DNA of 64,000 nt from Sphagnum compactum. Taxonomy: Eukaryota; Bryophyta; Sphagnopsida; Sphagnales. Below the pieces are notes generated by a model. That model saw nothing but the letters and a program-made list of their open reading frames with translations, was not told the DNA's origin and did not search any database. Of this stretch, positions 1 through 12,900 are shown in pieces. Position 1 is the stretch's first letter. Each line of letters begins with the position of its first letter. Position numbers and translations under genes: made by a program. The stretch is from the NCBI GenBank assembly GCA_965153455.1, contig OZ234501.1, positions 11,904,001 through 11,968,000 of the forward strand. The letters are read 5' to 3'.

Positions 1-580
1 TGTTGGTCTTTATACCGGATAATGCTCTTGGAGCGGGCCGTTTTTTATTTAAGCATCCCGAGTGGGGGTTGATTTCAAAAATGCCGTGCTCCCAAGCCGT
101 TTTTTCAAGAACACCCCCCCTCCAAAGGGTGTTATAACCTTACAAGTAACTTCGTTTTTTTAACCGTAAAGAACGGGTACAATTTTTTTAGTATATGTGA
201 AGGAAACCTTATCCTCAATAAAAAAATTCGTCCTCCGGAGAGAATACCGCCTTACGCCTGGTAAGGTGCCTCTCCTCCTTTGCAAACAAAATGAGAGCCA
301 TCAAAATTGTAGCAGATTTATACGGCCGATCAATCCCTCAAGTGGCGGACGAGTTCTGGGAATTCGGGTCCTGTGCTCCACTCCCAGCTCATGTTAGGCC
401 CTTGTTCCCAGAATGTCCTCGCTCTTGACCCTTACCTTACACTTCACGGAACATTTTCGGTTGGAACTTTGAGCTTACAATAAAGGGTAGAGCCATTACG
501 CGAGGCAAGCGTAATGGTCAATTTGTTTACGCATACTCTTCTCCAGCACCTACACTAGTACCTTCACCATTTCGAGTGAG
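1..580. other. Intergenic DNA, no gene recognised
   Basis: No coding region is supported here. The stretch is less AT-rich than what follows and mixes T-runs with GC-richer patches. It contains a perfect short hairpin at 493-517 (9-bp arms CCATTACGC and GCGTAATGG, 7-nt loop). It could be the edge of a repeat whose other part lies to the left of the window. Confidence 0.4.
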
Positions 581-963
581 GCCTCGGAGAGCATCCCCAC
601 TAGTGCTTAGTATGTGACCTTGCAAAAATATTTCTCACATCCAAGTTTTAATTATTCACTATTTTGCAACTCCAGCCATTAAAAAGAAAAACTGAAACTG
701 GGTTGTTCGCAAATATGTGGGAAACACCAATAGCAAACCACCTGGACCAATCATTATGATTGGCCAATCAGAAACAGGGAGCAGCAGTCACATCATATTT
801 ATTACACTTTTCTTTATATATCAGGTGCAAAGCACCAATGCAACTCCTCTTTGCCAGCATCCGGAGCAAACCCACTTTGCTGAGTCAAACGGCATATTTT
901 GACAATCTGATTTTTAAAGTTCAGGGTCACATACTGAGCACCGGTGGGGATGCTCTTAGAGGC
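581..963. mobile_element. MITE-like element with 39-bp terminal inverted repeats
   Basis: The 39 bases at 581-619 match the reverse complement of 925-963 with only a few mismatches. Both arms read GCCTC, then AGAGCATCCCCAC, then AGTATGTGACC. The interior of about 305 bp has no credible coding sequence and carries a small CCAATCA/TGATTGG palindrome near 748. Size and structure fit a non-autonomous DNA transposon (MITE). The GAGCATC-type terminus is reminiscent of plant PIF/Harbinger elements, but no clean target-site duplication is visible, so the superfamily is open. Confidence 0.65.
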
Positions 964-2339
964 TATATTTGACCTTTGGAAATATTAAAATTAGACTTAG
1001 CAGCCCTGAGATTTAGTCCTGATGATACCCTCATGTTGTTATATTATTATTTTTTCAAATGCTGAAATTTTAGAAAATTAAAGTCCCTTCCTGCTAAAAA
1101 AAATTTTATAATAGTTTTTACCGATGCCAAAATTTCATAGAATTCAAGAAGTTGTTACAAGGTAGTTTTAGGGTTAAAGTATGTATATTATTGCATATAT
1201 TTTGAGCGATTTCAGGCTGTTGTTGATTTTTTTTTTTTTAAAATTTTGTCAAAAATTCCAAAATTTTTTGAATTGAAATCAAATTTTCAAAATAAAATAA
1301 ATTGTTCGGTTAGAAGAAACCCAAAACTCTTGAGGGTTTTCAGAGTTTTTTGGTTTTAACCATGGTTAGGAGTGTAGGTTCTGTTTCACCTAATTATTAA
1401 GGTCATACACCCCTCCTCCCATGAAACCTGACATGAACTCGGTTTGGGTACATCCAGAGCTGAGTCATAACAAGTTTCCAATGGATGGTGGTGTAGGCTG
1501 CTGGGTTGCTTGCTGGTTGGGTCTGGCCCGTCCCACTAGCAAGTTGCCCCTCAAAGTCCGCAAGTGTGTTTGGTGTGCTGAGCACTAATGTACAGAGAGC
1601 TAGGAAACAAGGAAGTTGGAAAGTTTCAATGTTGTTTTCACACTTGCACCTACTTTGATTTTTTGGACATTTGCTCCCAAAAAAAATCCAAGTCAAAAAA
1701 GGATGTGCATGTTTTGAAAACTTAGTAGGATGTCAAATAACTTAGTGTAAAACTCAAGTTGGAACACTACAAAGCCCCCTTCCCACCCTCCAAATTTTTT
1801 TTTAGAAAAGATGGAGGTAGAAACGAACAAGTGAACTTCTTTCTCAAAATTTTGTCATTTCAAAGACCACAACCAAATTACTTTTCGATGCTTTGCATCA
1901 AGCTTTTTGGGTTTAACTAAGCCTCACACTTATATATATTCATATATATATAACAACTAGAACACTAATTCGTTGTAGAAATGAAACCAAAGGACAACCT
2001 CAAAGGCACAAGGCGTTCGAGAACTAAGGGCAAAGGAGGAGAAGAATCACCATGTAATATCTATACTAGTTGGAAGTCGGTAAGTCTCACACACTTTCAA
2101 ACTATCATTAGAACAAAGTGCAAAGTGAGTGCCCCATTCTTTGTCAAAACCCTCATGAATCTCCCCAATTGCCTTTCATGGCCATTGTTCTCTCAACATA
2201 ATGGTTTTCTACCATGCATATATGCCATATTCAATCATGCTTTTTGATATGAGTTGACATATACTAAAATCTCCAAATCTACAAGACCTCAAGACCTTGT
2301 AAATCCATAGCACAAGACCACAAAAAACATGTCCATTCG
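964..2339. other. AT-rich intergenic DNA
   Basis: Homopolymer T and A runs and short open frames only. The frame at 1981-2247 has no recognisable domain. No RNA gene was found. Confidence 0.4.
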
Positions 2340-5000
2340 TTTTTAGATGGTTGAATTGTTTTGGAGGTTTGCCTCCAACTAGACATAAACGTATAAAAGA
2401 TCTTTTCTAAGGTCCTATCGTGGGAGATTTTCACATTTGCACCAATTGAGTATGACTAGGCCACCCATGACTAGGCCACTTTGGCATGAAGGCATTCAAA
2501 GAATCTATTTGTCAAGATTTTCTTTGGTTGCTCGTTACAAAGACCTAGATAATGTCAATAAGCGAGTTTGTTCACATTTTCCAATACAATTTATCACTAT
2601 ATCCTTATGATATAAGTACCATTCAATATAATCAAATTCATTCCTTGACCTCTTTTTGGCCCACACCTCCTTCCAATATGGTAAGAATGATAGAGGAAAA
2701 GTGTTGCCCGCTTCCATCACAATGGACTTAGAAAATGAGTTTTTTTTCTTACAACATCCTTTTGGTCTTAATTATGTACTTGAAGAATCCTTGTTTTGGT
2801 CCTCATTTCTAGTATTTGAGATCAAATTTAAGCTTATCAATGGACCAAAAAGTTCTAAAATGGTCACCTTGTGTGTCACAAGTCACTTACACTACTTTGG
2901 TAGGGATCCAATGTCCTAAGAATTGTGTTGGCATAATGTTTGGATTATCGACTTGAAACATCCTTTGTGACTATTTTCCTATTACAAATGTGATGATAGT
3001 ATGGTAACAATGACTAACTTTTCAAAATAAGGGGGAAGAAATTTCATGTTTGTTTCAAACATGAGATAATCTCCAAGATAGCTTGAGCTTAGGAAGATTC
3101 TAACAATTAAATTTTATTCAAGAGTTTTTCCAAGACTTAAGTAAACATGCTCCAAATTTTTGAACCAATTAAAAATTGCATGTCTTAGAATGAAACTCCA
3201 CTACAAATCAAAATGCCACCCTTTGTGCTTTAAGGGCCATGTGTGATTAATTAGGTGATGTCAAAAGATGAACTTATGGTTGGTTTTTCCAATTTGATAT
3301 ATTGCAAGGAAGATTCATGTTGCAAGCAAAGCATTCATCATGTCCTTTGGATCTTTGATCCCTAACCTCCCTTCTTATGTTCCAAGTAAGAATATATGTT
3401 CAAGTCGATTCTTGTACGGGATAAATTCACTTCTTGATCACAAGAAAGTTTGTACCCTTTCATGAGCCTTATTAATATCATTTTTACAATTAACCCACAC
3501 CAACAATAAATACTACAATGTTGACCAAAAAAAATTGTTGACAATAAATGACCTCCTAAAAAAAAGGCAATTTATAAACTAATATGTAATTTTATTTTTA
3601 AAAATTATCCAAAATAAATCATCTGAAGGTTGAAGTTGAAAGGGATGCCAAGGAGCTTGGCAAAATCCTCTTGACTCCATTGAAAATCATTCAAATTTCC
3701 AAGATGGTTTTCTCCCTATGGATTTTGCCAATAAGCTGATCCACTATTCTATCATTAGTTTGAAGACCTTAAATTTTTTTGAATTTTAATAACAATTTGA
3801 CTAGGCTATTGACAATTTTCATTGCTCATCCTTGATTGTGGATGACATGACATCAACATATAGCAAAATAATCTAATGTTGTTATGTGTTGCCAAGTAAG
3901 TAATACATGATAAATACCTTTTATTTCTCCTCTTCCCACAACTTCTTTGATGATGTGGTTAAAAGCATTCCCCACAAAAATGAATAGGTCTAGCACCAAG
4001 GGATAGCCTTGTCACACACCCATATAATTGAAAATGACTTTGTTAATGCACCAATCACATTTATAGATTTTTATTCTTATTGAAAATAATGCAAACCATG
4101 TTAATGAATATAAGGTCCATTCCAACCTTTTCTATCACCCCAAACATGTTGTTCCAAGGTATTTTATTGTATGCCTTAATGAAGTCTAATTTTAACAAAA
4201 CCAAATTTTGTTTGTTTAAAATCTATTGAGGAAGAAATTTTTCAAAATGTACCTTAACAATTGGAAAGTAGTTTGATTTAGGTGGATAACATCCATCAAA
4301 ATTGGTTATTATATACATTAAAAAACTTTGGTGTAGATCTTGTATGTGATTTTGAGCAAGGTGATGGGCTTTTTTTTTTAACTCCAACCTTGGCAAAGGC
4401 ATGTTTTTGAAGGGCTTGATTGATCATGTGTTAATAATCTTATGATATGGAATCCCAAAACTAGACAAAATACTCAACTGTTACCCCATTGGGACATGGT
4501 GTTTTGCCTTTGGCCATGCATTTAACTACCAATTCCAATTCATATAACGTGATTGGGGCAGTTAGTTTGGCATTCATCTCAAGAAAAAATTGATCAACAT
4601 GAATGTGAACATTTGTTCTCTTATATATCAATTTCCCTTCATTATTATTAGTGAATAGTAAAAGTTATGATGAAAGTCCTTTCTTTTTTTTCTTGAATTC
4701 TCCCACATCCTTTTTAACTACCCATTTGGCTTCTTCAACTTGGTGATGATTGATGAATTTATTTTTTCATGAATTCTAGCAAAAAAATCTTTAAACATGG
4801 TGTCATTTTTTTGCCCCCACCTATTATAGGTTATAATGTGTTGTCCCTTCATAATTATGTCCTCAAAAGTCTTTAAAGGAACTATGAATGTGACAAACTT
4901 GTTCTTGCAAGATCACATTATATGGGTCCATGTGAAGAGTGATTTACACCTCCTCAAGGTTCCACCTTATTTTTCCTCCCTTAGTTATTGAACCCATCTC
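2340..5000 (-). mobile_element. Heavily decayed LINE (non-LTR retrotransposon) relic
   Basis: The reverse strand translates, across many stops and frameshifts, into ordered fragments of a plant LINE ORF2. Near 4.7-4.85 kb there is a WGQKNDTMFKDFF-like pre-RT segment. At 4154-4192 is KLDFIKAYNKIPW, the RT motif that normally reads DF-KAYD. At 3849-3860 the active-site box reads YVDV instead of the usual Y-A/V-DD. Near 3.62-3.66 kb is a segment like the LINE post-RT 'LAKLLGTPF' block, and near 3.35 kb is GGLGIKDPKDMMNALLAT, the typical post-RT C-terminal motif. The lower end, including the frame at 2535-2720, looks like the ORF2 C-terminus. No poly-A or target duplication could be fixed. The catalytic box is lost, so the copy is dead. 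Confidence 0.7.
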
Positions 5001-6780
5001 CTATTAGACTCCATGTAAAATATTATAACTTTGCATATTTTCATGGGAAGAATCTTACATTGCCCACTTCAAACCAAATTCTTTTAATGTTGCCACATGT
5101 TAGTTCTGTTGTTCCATTTGTGTATCAATAATTTTAGTTGAAGATTGAACTTGCATTGGCCAATTAATATTTCAAATTACAAGTTGTATTGGTAATTGAT
5201 GTTGTTTAATTGCATAATATGTCTAAATTGCATTGGAAATTGCATTAACCACAAGATTTTCTGACTTAAAAAATCAATTACAAAAGACTCATTTGTTTTT
5301 TAATGCTTGCATGTAATGAAGTGAATAGTTGAAAGGGATTAGGGCAACTACTCTTACATGTCCTAACTCATTATGCAAGTGATCTACCTTTTGAATGAGA
5401 AATCTTGATTTTTTAAAATTCCAACTTTACTAAATCTAAAGTTTTAAATGAAAATATTAAATTAAATTTGAATGTATATATATATATATATGATAACTAA
5501 AATATGTGCATATTAGCAAATTAAGTAAAAATAAAGGTGGGAAATAATATTTTCACTTAATGCCCCTCCTCCCACATGCCCCAAGCCAAATCTTGTTTAA
5601 TGCAAATATTCGAGAATCTTAACATTATCTACCCACATACAATTTCATGTGTAGAATGATCACATCATTGATAAAATCACGTTACTAGAATATGCATATG
5701 TAAAACCACATACCTAGTAGCGCAAGAAATGAAACTTGGAGAAAGGTTGTTGGGTAAAACTTTCAAAGATTACAAAGGAAATGGCAATCTTCAAAGATTG
5801 CCATGTGGAAGGCAACTTCCCCCACAAAAACAAAAGAATGAAACAAAGATGAAAACAAGTTGGAATTTCTACCTATCCAAGGGGAAACGTGGAACATAAC
5901 TATAGTTCAACCCAAGTAGTTGATTAGTACCTTCCAAGCTTGTTTCCTTACCTTGGTTAAGCTACTACCTTCCAACAAATGACCTACAAACTTTTCCTAC
6001 CATCCTACAACCACTAATTTCCAACAAGCTATAATGGTCCAAGGAGTAGGTTTTTAATGTAACACAAAAATATATAATATATTAACGTGAGAACTATAAT
6101 ATTTTACATCAAACTACAATGAACTATTAACATTCTAAAAGGAAAGTAAAACATAAAGAAAGAAAATTAAAATTAAAAGAACATGATACACACAAGTTCC
6201 ACACACTTTGCACACCACTTGCATTATTTTTTTTCCATGCCGCATTTCTATGAAAAATTCCATACAAGAATGATGGGGGTTTTTCTCCCAATCCCCCCTT
6301 TCACAAAATCACAAAAGGTCCACATTTATTCAAACAAGTACCAATCACCTATTTCCATGGGATACTAACCTAATGGTTTCATCCTCAAAATAAACTAAAG
6401 GACATTAAATAATCTGTCACTAGTAATTGTAACAAACACAAAACCATGAAGGCGAACAATGAAAGGATAGATCTACGTCTAAATTCAAAACAAAAAACAA
6501 AAAACCAAGACAAGAATACAAAGGCTAAAGTCAACAACACTAAATGTGCAAGACCAAGGTACAAATAAATCTCTATTGTGATAAAATAAAAATATATAAA
6601 CATGAGGATAACAAAACAAGGTTATGATGTAAGATCATACCTCAAACCAATGTTGAACAAATTGACCATAATGGGGGATTACTTTATTTATATTTTTTTG
6701 GGGATTTAGTTCATGGAAGCTTCCATAGAGGTTCCATATGTTCATTGACCAAAGAACCATTTTGAAAACCTTATAATTGT
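5001..6780. other. AT-rich intergenic DNA
   Basis: No gene seen. There is a short (TA)n run at about 5475-5492. The upper part could hold a further eroded stretch of the neighbouring LINE, but no motif was recognised. Confidence 0.35.
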
Positions 6781-6784
6781 AAAT

Positions 6785-6895
6785 GAAATTTGAATTAATT
6801 AATAATGAATCGAAAGTGAATTATGAATGAATTATGAATTAGCTATGAATTAAATTTTGAATTGAGTAAAAATGAATTAATAATGAATATGGAAT
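6785..6895. repeat. GAATTA-type degenerate short tandem repeat
   Basis: Repeated variants of GAATTA, AATGAATTA and ATGAATT follow one another over about 110 bp. Related repeats (GAATTAACTA, AATTACAAGT) recur at about 9190-9310, in the same orientation rather than inverted. Confidence 0.6.
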
Positions 6896-7244
6896 GAACA
6901 AAACACTATGAAAAAAAGGGGTGTTTTACAATTGGCCTTGCAATTCAATTTTTTGAGTTGCATTGGACACTTGCAATTCACTATATTTATATGCCATGAG
7001 TGCTAACAGACAAAGTGCACGAGGTGTAGAATTACAATTCATTGTATATATCGTGCAACTCATTGTAACTCAATTGCAATTTAGTGAAAACAAATCATTT
7101 TCAACTACTATGCAACTCCATTATAACTACACTCATAATGTCATGCTAATGTCATTAATCCATTAAAATTTGACATGTGGCCTAATAAAAAAATTCCACA
7201 TGGCATATTAATTATATTTTTTATTTTTTAAAATATCTATTTTA

Positions 7245-7395
7245 GTAGTTAGGTAGGTCGTACATAACCATAAGTAGGTAGGTTGGTAGGTCGTAAAACC
7301 TACATACCTACGTACTTACTTAAAACCTACCTACCTAGGTAGATATAAAATTAAAACCTATTTATTTACCTAGGTAGGTAAATAGGTAGGAAGAC
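7245..7395. repeat. TAGG/CCTA palindromic repeat cluster
   Basis: Multiple copies of GTAGGTAGGT are followed by the complementary ACCTACCT, including CCTACCTAGGTAG. The two halves can pair into extended hairpins. It is flanked by strongly AT-rich DNA with no coding capacity. Confidence 0.65.
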
Positions 7396-7399
7396 ACAA

Positions 7400-9480
7400 G
7401 CTTAAATAACAAAAGAATAACCATTGAAATATTATTTTTTAATTTTATAATATTTTGCTTTTAAGGTTAAGTTTTTTTAAGCTCATTCCAAAATGGCACA
7501 TGTATTTTGATGTGAGAACATAAAAGAACATGTCTTCTTTATATAGCTTGTAACATGGAATTCAAAGACAAAACATTTAATTGTTCCTTATTTACAAATT
7601 GAGTTGCAACTATAAAAATATTTTCCCACATGCTTTGTGTTTGTTTTTCATTATGTAAGTTATATACGTAAATTAGTGATGATATGATAATGAAATATGC
7701 AAATAATTATTTAATATTTAGTTATTTTAAATAGTGATTTGAATTATTTTTTCAGATAATTAATTATCAAAAATATTTTTTTCTGATTTGGTGAGAAACA
7801 ATTATCTGAAAAAAAAAATGATAATAATAATTTCGATTGATTATTTTAATTAATCAACAAGTGAGTTAGTTATTTAAATTAATTAGTCGAATTCAAATAA
7901 TTAATTAGTTCATGAAGCAGGATAATTAATATCACATAATTAATTATTTCAATTAAATAAAAACTCATTTCAATTAATCAATCTAATTTATTTTGTAGTT
8001 AGTTTCAAATAATTAATTATTTCACTTTAGATAATTTAATATTAGATGATTAATTATATTCATATAATTAATCACTTATTATCTGATTTTTTGAAAAAAA
8101 AATATTTTAATTAATTAATGAAATTATTTTATGAATAAAAATTATTTATAATTCATAATAATTAGTTATCAGTTTAATTAATGAATTTATAATAACTAAG
8201 GAAATTACATGTTAATTAATTAGTAATAAGTAATAAATTATTGAAAAAGAATTCATTACTAAATATTTATAAACATCAAGGTATAAATAGACATATCCAT
8301 ACATACACCAAATTGAATGTTTAATATAATATACACATTGCTTATAGTTTCACATCTAAATTCATTATAGTAATTATTGATGAATTAATAATTATTATAA
8401 ATAATCAAACTAATTCATTATGAAGTATCCTCAACTTGGATAAATATATATTTGATTATTATTTAATAAATAATTATTTTGGTAATTAATGTAAAATTAA
8501 TTATATGAATTACATTTTCGATTTATATTATTATTAATATAATCAATAAGTTCATGATAAGTAAGTGTATTAAACATAGTTAATATTTAATAGTCAAATT
8601 ATTGAAATGATAATTTTTATAAAACATTACATATGAATATGTATCTTTATTAAATTTTAAATAATTGTTTTATAGTCATAACATAGTTGAATAATAATAC
8701 TTTAATAGTGATGCACTAATGGCCCTGCTAATTATATCAATGGGGATCAAAGTCGAAAATTAATAAATAATATCCCATAATGGTCGGTGGAAATGTGTAT
8801 ACGTGGCATGATCACATGTATGTACATTGTACACTAATTACAACATAGTTATTGATTTAATGGCCATTTACAATAGTTTTTTAAAGTAGTTGCCACATGC
8901 AATTACAATGCAACTCCTAAAAAAATCAAACATGATTAATTATATATATATGTACGATGTGTATAAATTATCGTATATAATATCCATTTTCAATTCACTT
9001 ACAACTATAATACAACTAACTGATTTTTTCTAACATGGCAATTTACTTTGTTAATATCCTATATTTATAAGGGATAGTTGCATAATAGTTGTAATACCTA
9101 AGGGATAGTTGCACAATAGTTGTGTATGAATTGTTTTTTGAGCTTTAGTTGCAAAGTAATGTGGTTTCAATGGATGTGATTTCTCATAGTGGGAGTTAAC
9201 TACAAATTATCTAAAAATGAACTAGGAATTAATTACAAGTTATTTCCGAATGAACTATGAATTAACTATAAGAAAATTACAAGTTAATTACAAGTGAATT
9301 ACAAAGTCATAGATGAAAATCCGTGTGAATGGACTCCATTCATCATATGGTCATGTACAATATCAATGTCCATGAAAATAACAACCTAGTTACTAAAATG
9401 CCCATAAAATCAACTAGTTTAAGTGGATTTTTTAACCCTTAATAGGGTCTTAAAAGACTAGAACATTCCACCCGGTTGAT
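7400..9480. other. Very AT-rich intergenic block
   Basis: Dominated by ATTAATTA-type sequence. There are no open frames of note and no RNA gene. Scattered GTTGCAACT-like and TACAACTATAA-like words occur at about 7.0-7.15 kb and again at about 8.85-9.15 kb, so this may be one large decayed repeat bounded by related ends. That is an impression, not a demonstrated boundary. Confidence 0.4.
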
Positions 9481-9770
9481 CATTAACCTAGGTTTTTAAT
9501 ATACTAACCTACCTATCATACCTACTTACCTGAGCCTATTTAGGTAAGTACATGTTTAACCTACTGAAGTAGGTTACGTATTTTGTGCATAACCTTAATA
9601 TTCCTAAGTATATTAGGTATGCATACTAACATGTTAAATATGAACATAGGTAGGCAAAGGTATACTTAATATACCATCCTATACACTACATATGAATAAC
9701 ATAGGTATCCATACTTAGTACACCTTATAGTACATACCTATGCCTAACAACGTACGATAGGGGTATAGGG
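9480..9770. repeat. Second TAGG/CCTA-rich cluster
   Basis: Recurrent ACCTACCTA, AGGTAAGTA, CCTACTGAAGTAGG and CATAGGTAGG words in both orientations, much like the cluster at about 7.25-7.4 kb. CCTACTGAAGTAGG is itself an imperfect palindrome. Confidence 0.55.
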
Positions 9771-12050
9771 ACCTTCTACAAATAGGGGTAAAAACTCAGC
9801 ATCGAACTTTCCTTCAAAAGTTCCTTCCAACTTTGTCCCTCATTTTAGTAGCACCCCATAGAGTTGGTGTTTCATCGAAGTGTTTTTTCCATTCTTGTTT
9901 ATGTTTTCTTGAATATTGTCCACAAGCTTTTTGAAACCTTCCAATGTTGTAGGGTTTTTTTGGTTAGAATGTACAATGTATAAAAAGTTGCAAAGCATGG
10001 AGGATTAAACCAAGAATGGAAGCTCCTTTGAATGTCAACTTGTCCATAACCTTCTTGTAAGTGACCAAAACAAAAAGGTTGCAAGGATCTTTTGAATGTC
10101 AACTTGCCCATAACCATTCAATAACTTTGACCAAAAAAATAAATTGCATGCTCATATTTATTTGCAAATTTTTTATTTGCAAATTTGTTATTTGAATTTG
10201 GTTTTGAATTTGATGTCTTGAGGTTGACAATCAATTTGTTCCCATTATTGTACATATTATTCTACTTTGAATCTAGTTGCATTTGTTTAACAATTGCTAA
10301 CTCTTGTGTGAATATGAAACCAACCATTGACATTCATTTGCTCCCTTAAGTTTCGATGTAAATTTAAAGTCTAATTTTTCAACATGTACACATGTATGCA
10401 ACCCAACTTTGCTGCATTGTTACGAGGGTGTTGAATGCATGTGTTGAGATACATGCACATGAAAATCTTAGGGCATGTATGAACATGAACAAACCATTGA
10501 AAGTGGATAAAATTCAAATGTTTTTTTTGGAAGTATATTAGTTGATGTGTATGCACAATGTAGTGGTAAGATTGGAAGGTTTCCCTACAAGTTTGGTGAT
10601 GTGTATGTATAAGGAACATGCAACATGTTGGCTCAAGGTAATCTAGTGACATAGGTTAAGATTAAAACTTATACACTTCATTAATCTTTTAGGTCGACTA
10701 GATGTGAATGTGAATTGTGAATAAATAAAACACCTTGCATAATAATTGCAACGATTTTCCAATGGCTATTGTATTCATATGATGTAATGAGTCCTTAGAC
10801 ATGTGTCCATTTTTAGTATTCATGGATGACATAGTTAGGGTGTCAAAATGTTGAAGATGTTCCACCAACCCCAAATAAAGAAGTTATCAAGATGTTGGTG
10901 GATCTTGTTTAATTAACCCAACTAAAATATACATGTCAGTTTATTCATAGGCATTCTAGATTGAACATCTACAATAACACCTTAATTTTTCTAAGAAAAC
11001 ATTAAAGGTCACAATGTATTCAACTTTAATTGATATATTGTTTTGTTACCATATATATTATTTTTATTGCTTGAGGGAGGTGGTGACAATCAATCCACCA
11101 AGGTGAGTTTGCACAATATAGATGTGGTTTTGCATTGATGGTTGTTAAAATACGAACATGCAATCTTGACCCAAATTGGGATTATCCTAAACCCACCAAA
11201 ATGGAACATGCCACGAACCATATACACGTAAGACCACATGCACACCACTTGAAGCCAATGTATGCTAGTGAACTACACAATGGAAATCACCCATACAACA
11301 CACCATTAAACCATTAGAAACATAGTGGACAACTAACTCACACCACTACACATAGTGGAGTAACCATTATTTTTCAACATCCATTGGTTTTGGTTATCTG
11401 GTTTATCAATATCTATTGGTTCCAATTTTTTTTAGTTTTAGTTTTTTCATTTAAAATATCATGTAAAGATATTTTAAAATATTTAATATTTACTTCAATA
11501 TTGATATTTTATTATCAATATTAAAAATATCATGCAACATAAATCCATCCAATATCCAAGCCTTCTAAATAATTTAATATATAAAAAAATTTAATCCATA
11601 ATCCATTAAGATAAAATTACAAGTTCAAAAATTAATTTTGTTCAAATCCCCCCTTGTACTCCTTCAATTTTTCTTCTAGGACAACATCAAATTCAATCAA
11701 CTTTATCAAACTAGAAGGTGAACTACAACTCACCCTTCCATTTCAATTCCTTCCACTTCTTCAATTTCAATTTCATTTTTGAATATATATATTTTTTTCA
11801 TTTTTCATTTTTTTATTTTCATTTACACTTGACCCTTCCATTTTTTCATGCAAGTGTTTTATAAGGCCAATAATGGAAAAAGTTCAAGCAAACAAATGTC
11901 CTACAAAAATTATCAAAGATATTCTTGATGTTGTTCACAAATTAAAAATGTGATGTAAACTTTTACAAGCAAAAATCTTTTCAAAACAAAATGAATGATG
12001 TGGGTTTAGGGTTAATTGTGATGTGCAATGTAAATTTACTAAACGTATAA
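9771..12050. other. Intergenic DNA with a short direct repeat
   Basis: No gene recognised. The segments beginning near 10027 and 10091 share CTTTTGAATGTCAACTT...CCATAACC with a 64-bp period, a small tandem duplication. Open frames here (for example 10371-10652 reverse) show no domain. Confidence 0.4.
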
Positions 12051-12059
12051 TGGAATTGT

Positions 12060-12900
12060 TTTTAAAATGTTGTATAATAAGCCTTACACAATAACCACAA
12101 AACCACAATAATCATCAATAATGAAAATAAAAGGAAGTGCAAACAAGATGCATATAAAAACCATAGGTAATGGGCAAAAAAAAGGAAATTGAAACTAAAT
12201 AAGTATAGAAAAACAAAAAAGACAACACTAAAAACAATGCACAAAAATATAAAAATATAGAAAAAAAAACACAACAACAAGGGGAAAATATATTTTAAAA
12301 CCAAGTAAAAATAGATAAAAACATGTAGAAAAAAAAAAAAACATTGTGAGATGGAAATAAGACACTTAAGGAAAAAACAAAACAAAACATAGAAACAAAA
12401 CACATAGAAAAAAATATAAAAAACAAAAAAAACAAAAAAAAACAAAGGAAAAGACTTATATATATATCACAAAAAAGAAGAAGATTAAAACATTAAAAAA
12501 ACCCAAAAAAAAGAGTAATGACAAACAAAACACACAAAAAAAGAAACAAAACAAAATAAATAAAAGGGAAAAAAAGAAAAAATATTTCATTGTCACCAAG
12601 AAATTCACCTTTCGATTCCTCCCCATTTGGTCCAAAAAATGGATAGTTGGTTGTCATATATAATAGATAACCCAATACAAGCAAATGAAAAATAAGGGAG
12701 TTGTTCAATTGTATGATTACGGGGGCCACATGTATGGCCAAATAATGAAACAAAATTGTAAAAAAAATAAATGGAACAAATTGATGGGAAAGAAGAAAGA
12801 AAGAAGAACACAACAATGACCATCAAAAAAGGAAAAACATAATGAAAAAAATAAAAATGAGAAGAATGAGAAGATTAAAAAAACCTCAAAAAATGCAAAA
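12060..12900. repeat. A-rich low-complexity DNA
   Basis: Long stretches of AAAACAAA- and AAAATATAA-like sequence on the plus strand. The reverse-strand open frames of 107-127 codons here are almost entirely F, L, Y, I and V, as expected from translating poly-T-like sequence. They are not genes. Confidence 0.75.

Noticed and set aside
12062-12826. Three reverse open frames of 73-127 codons
   Set aside because: Composed almost only of F, L, Y, I and V because the plus strand is A-rich; no domain and no gene-like codon use.
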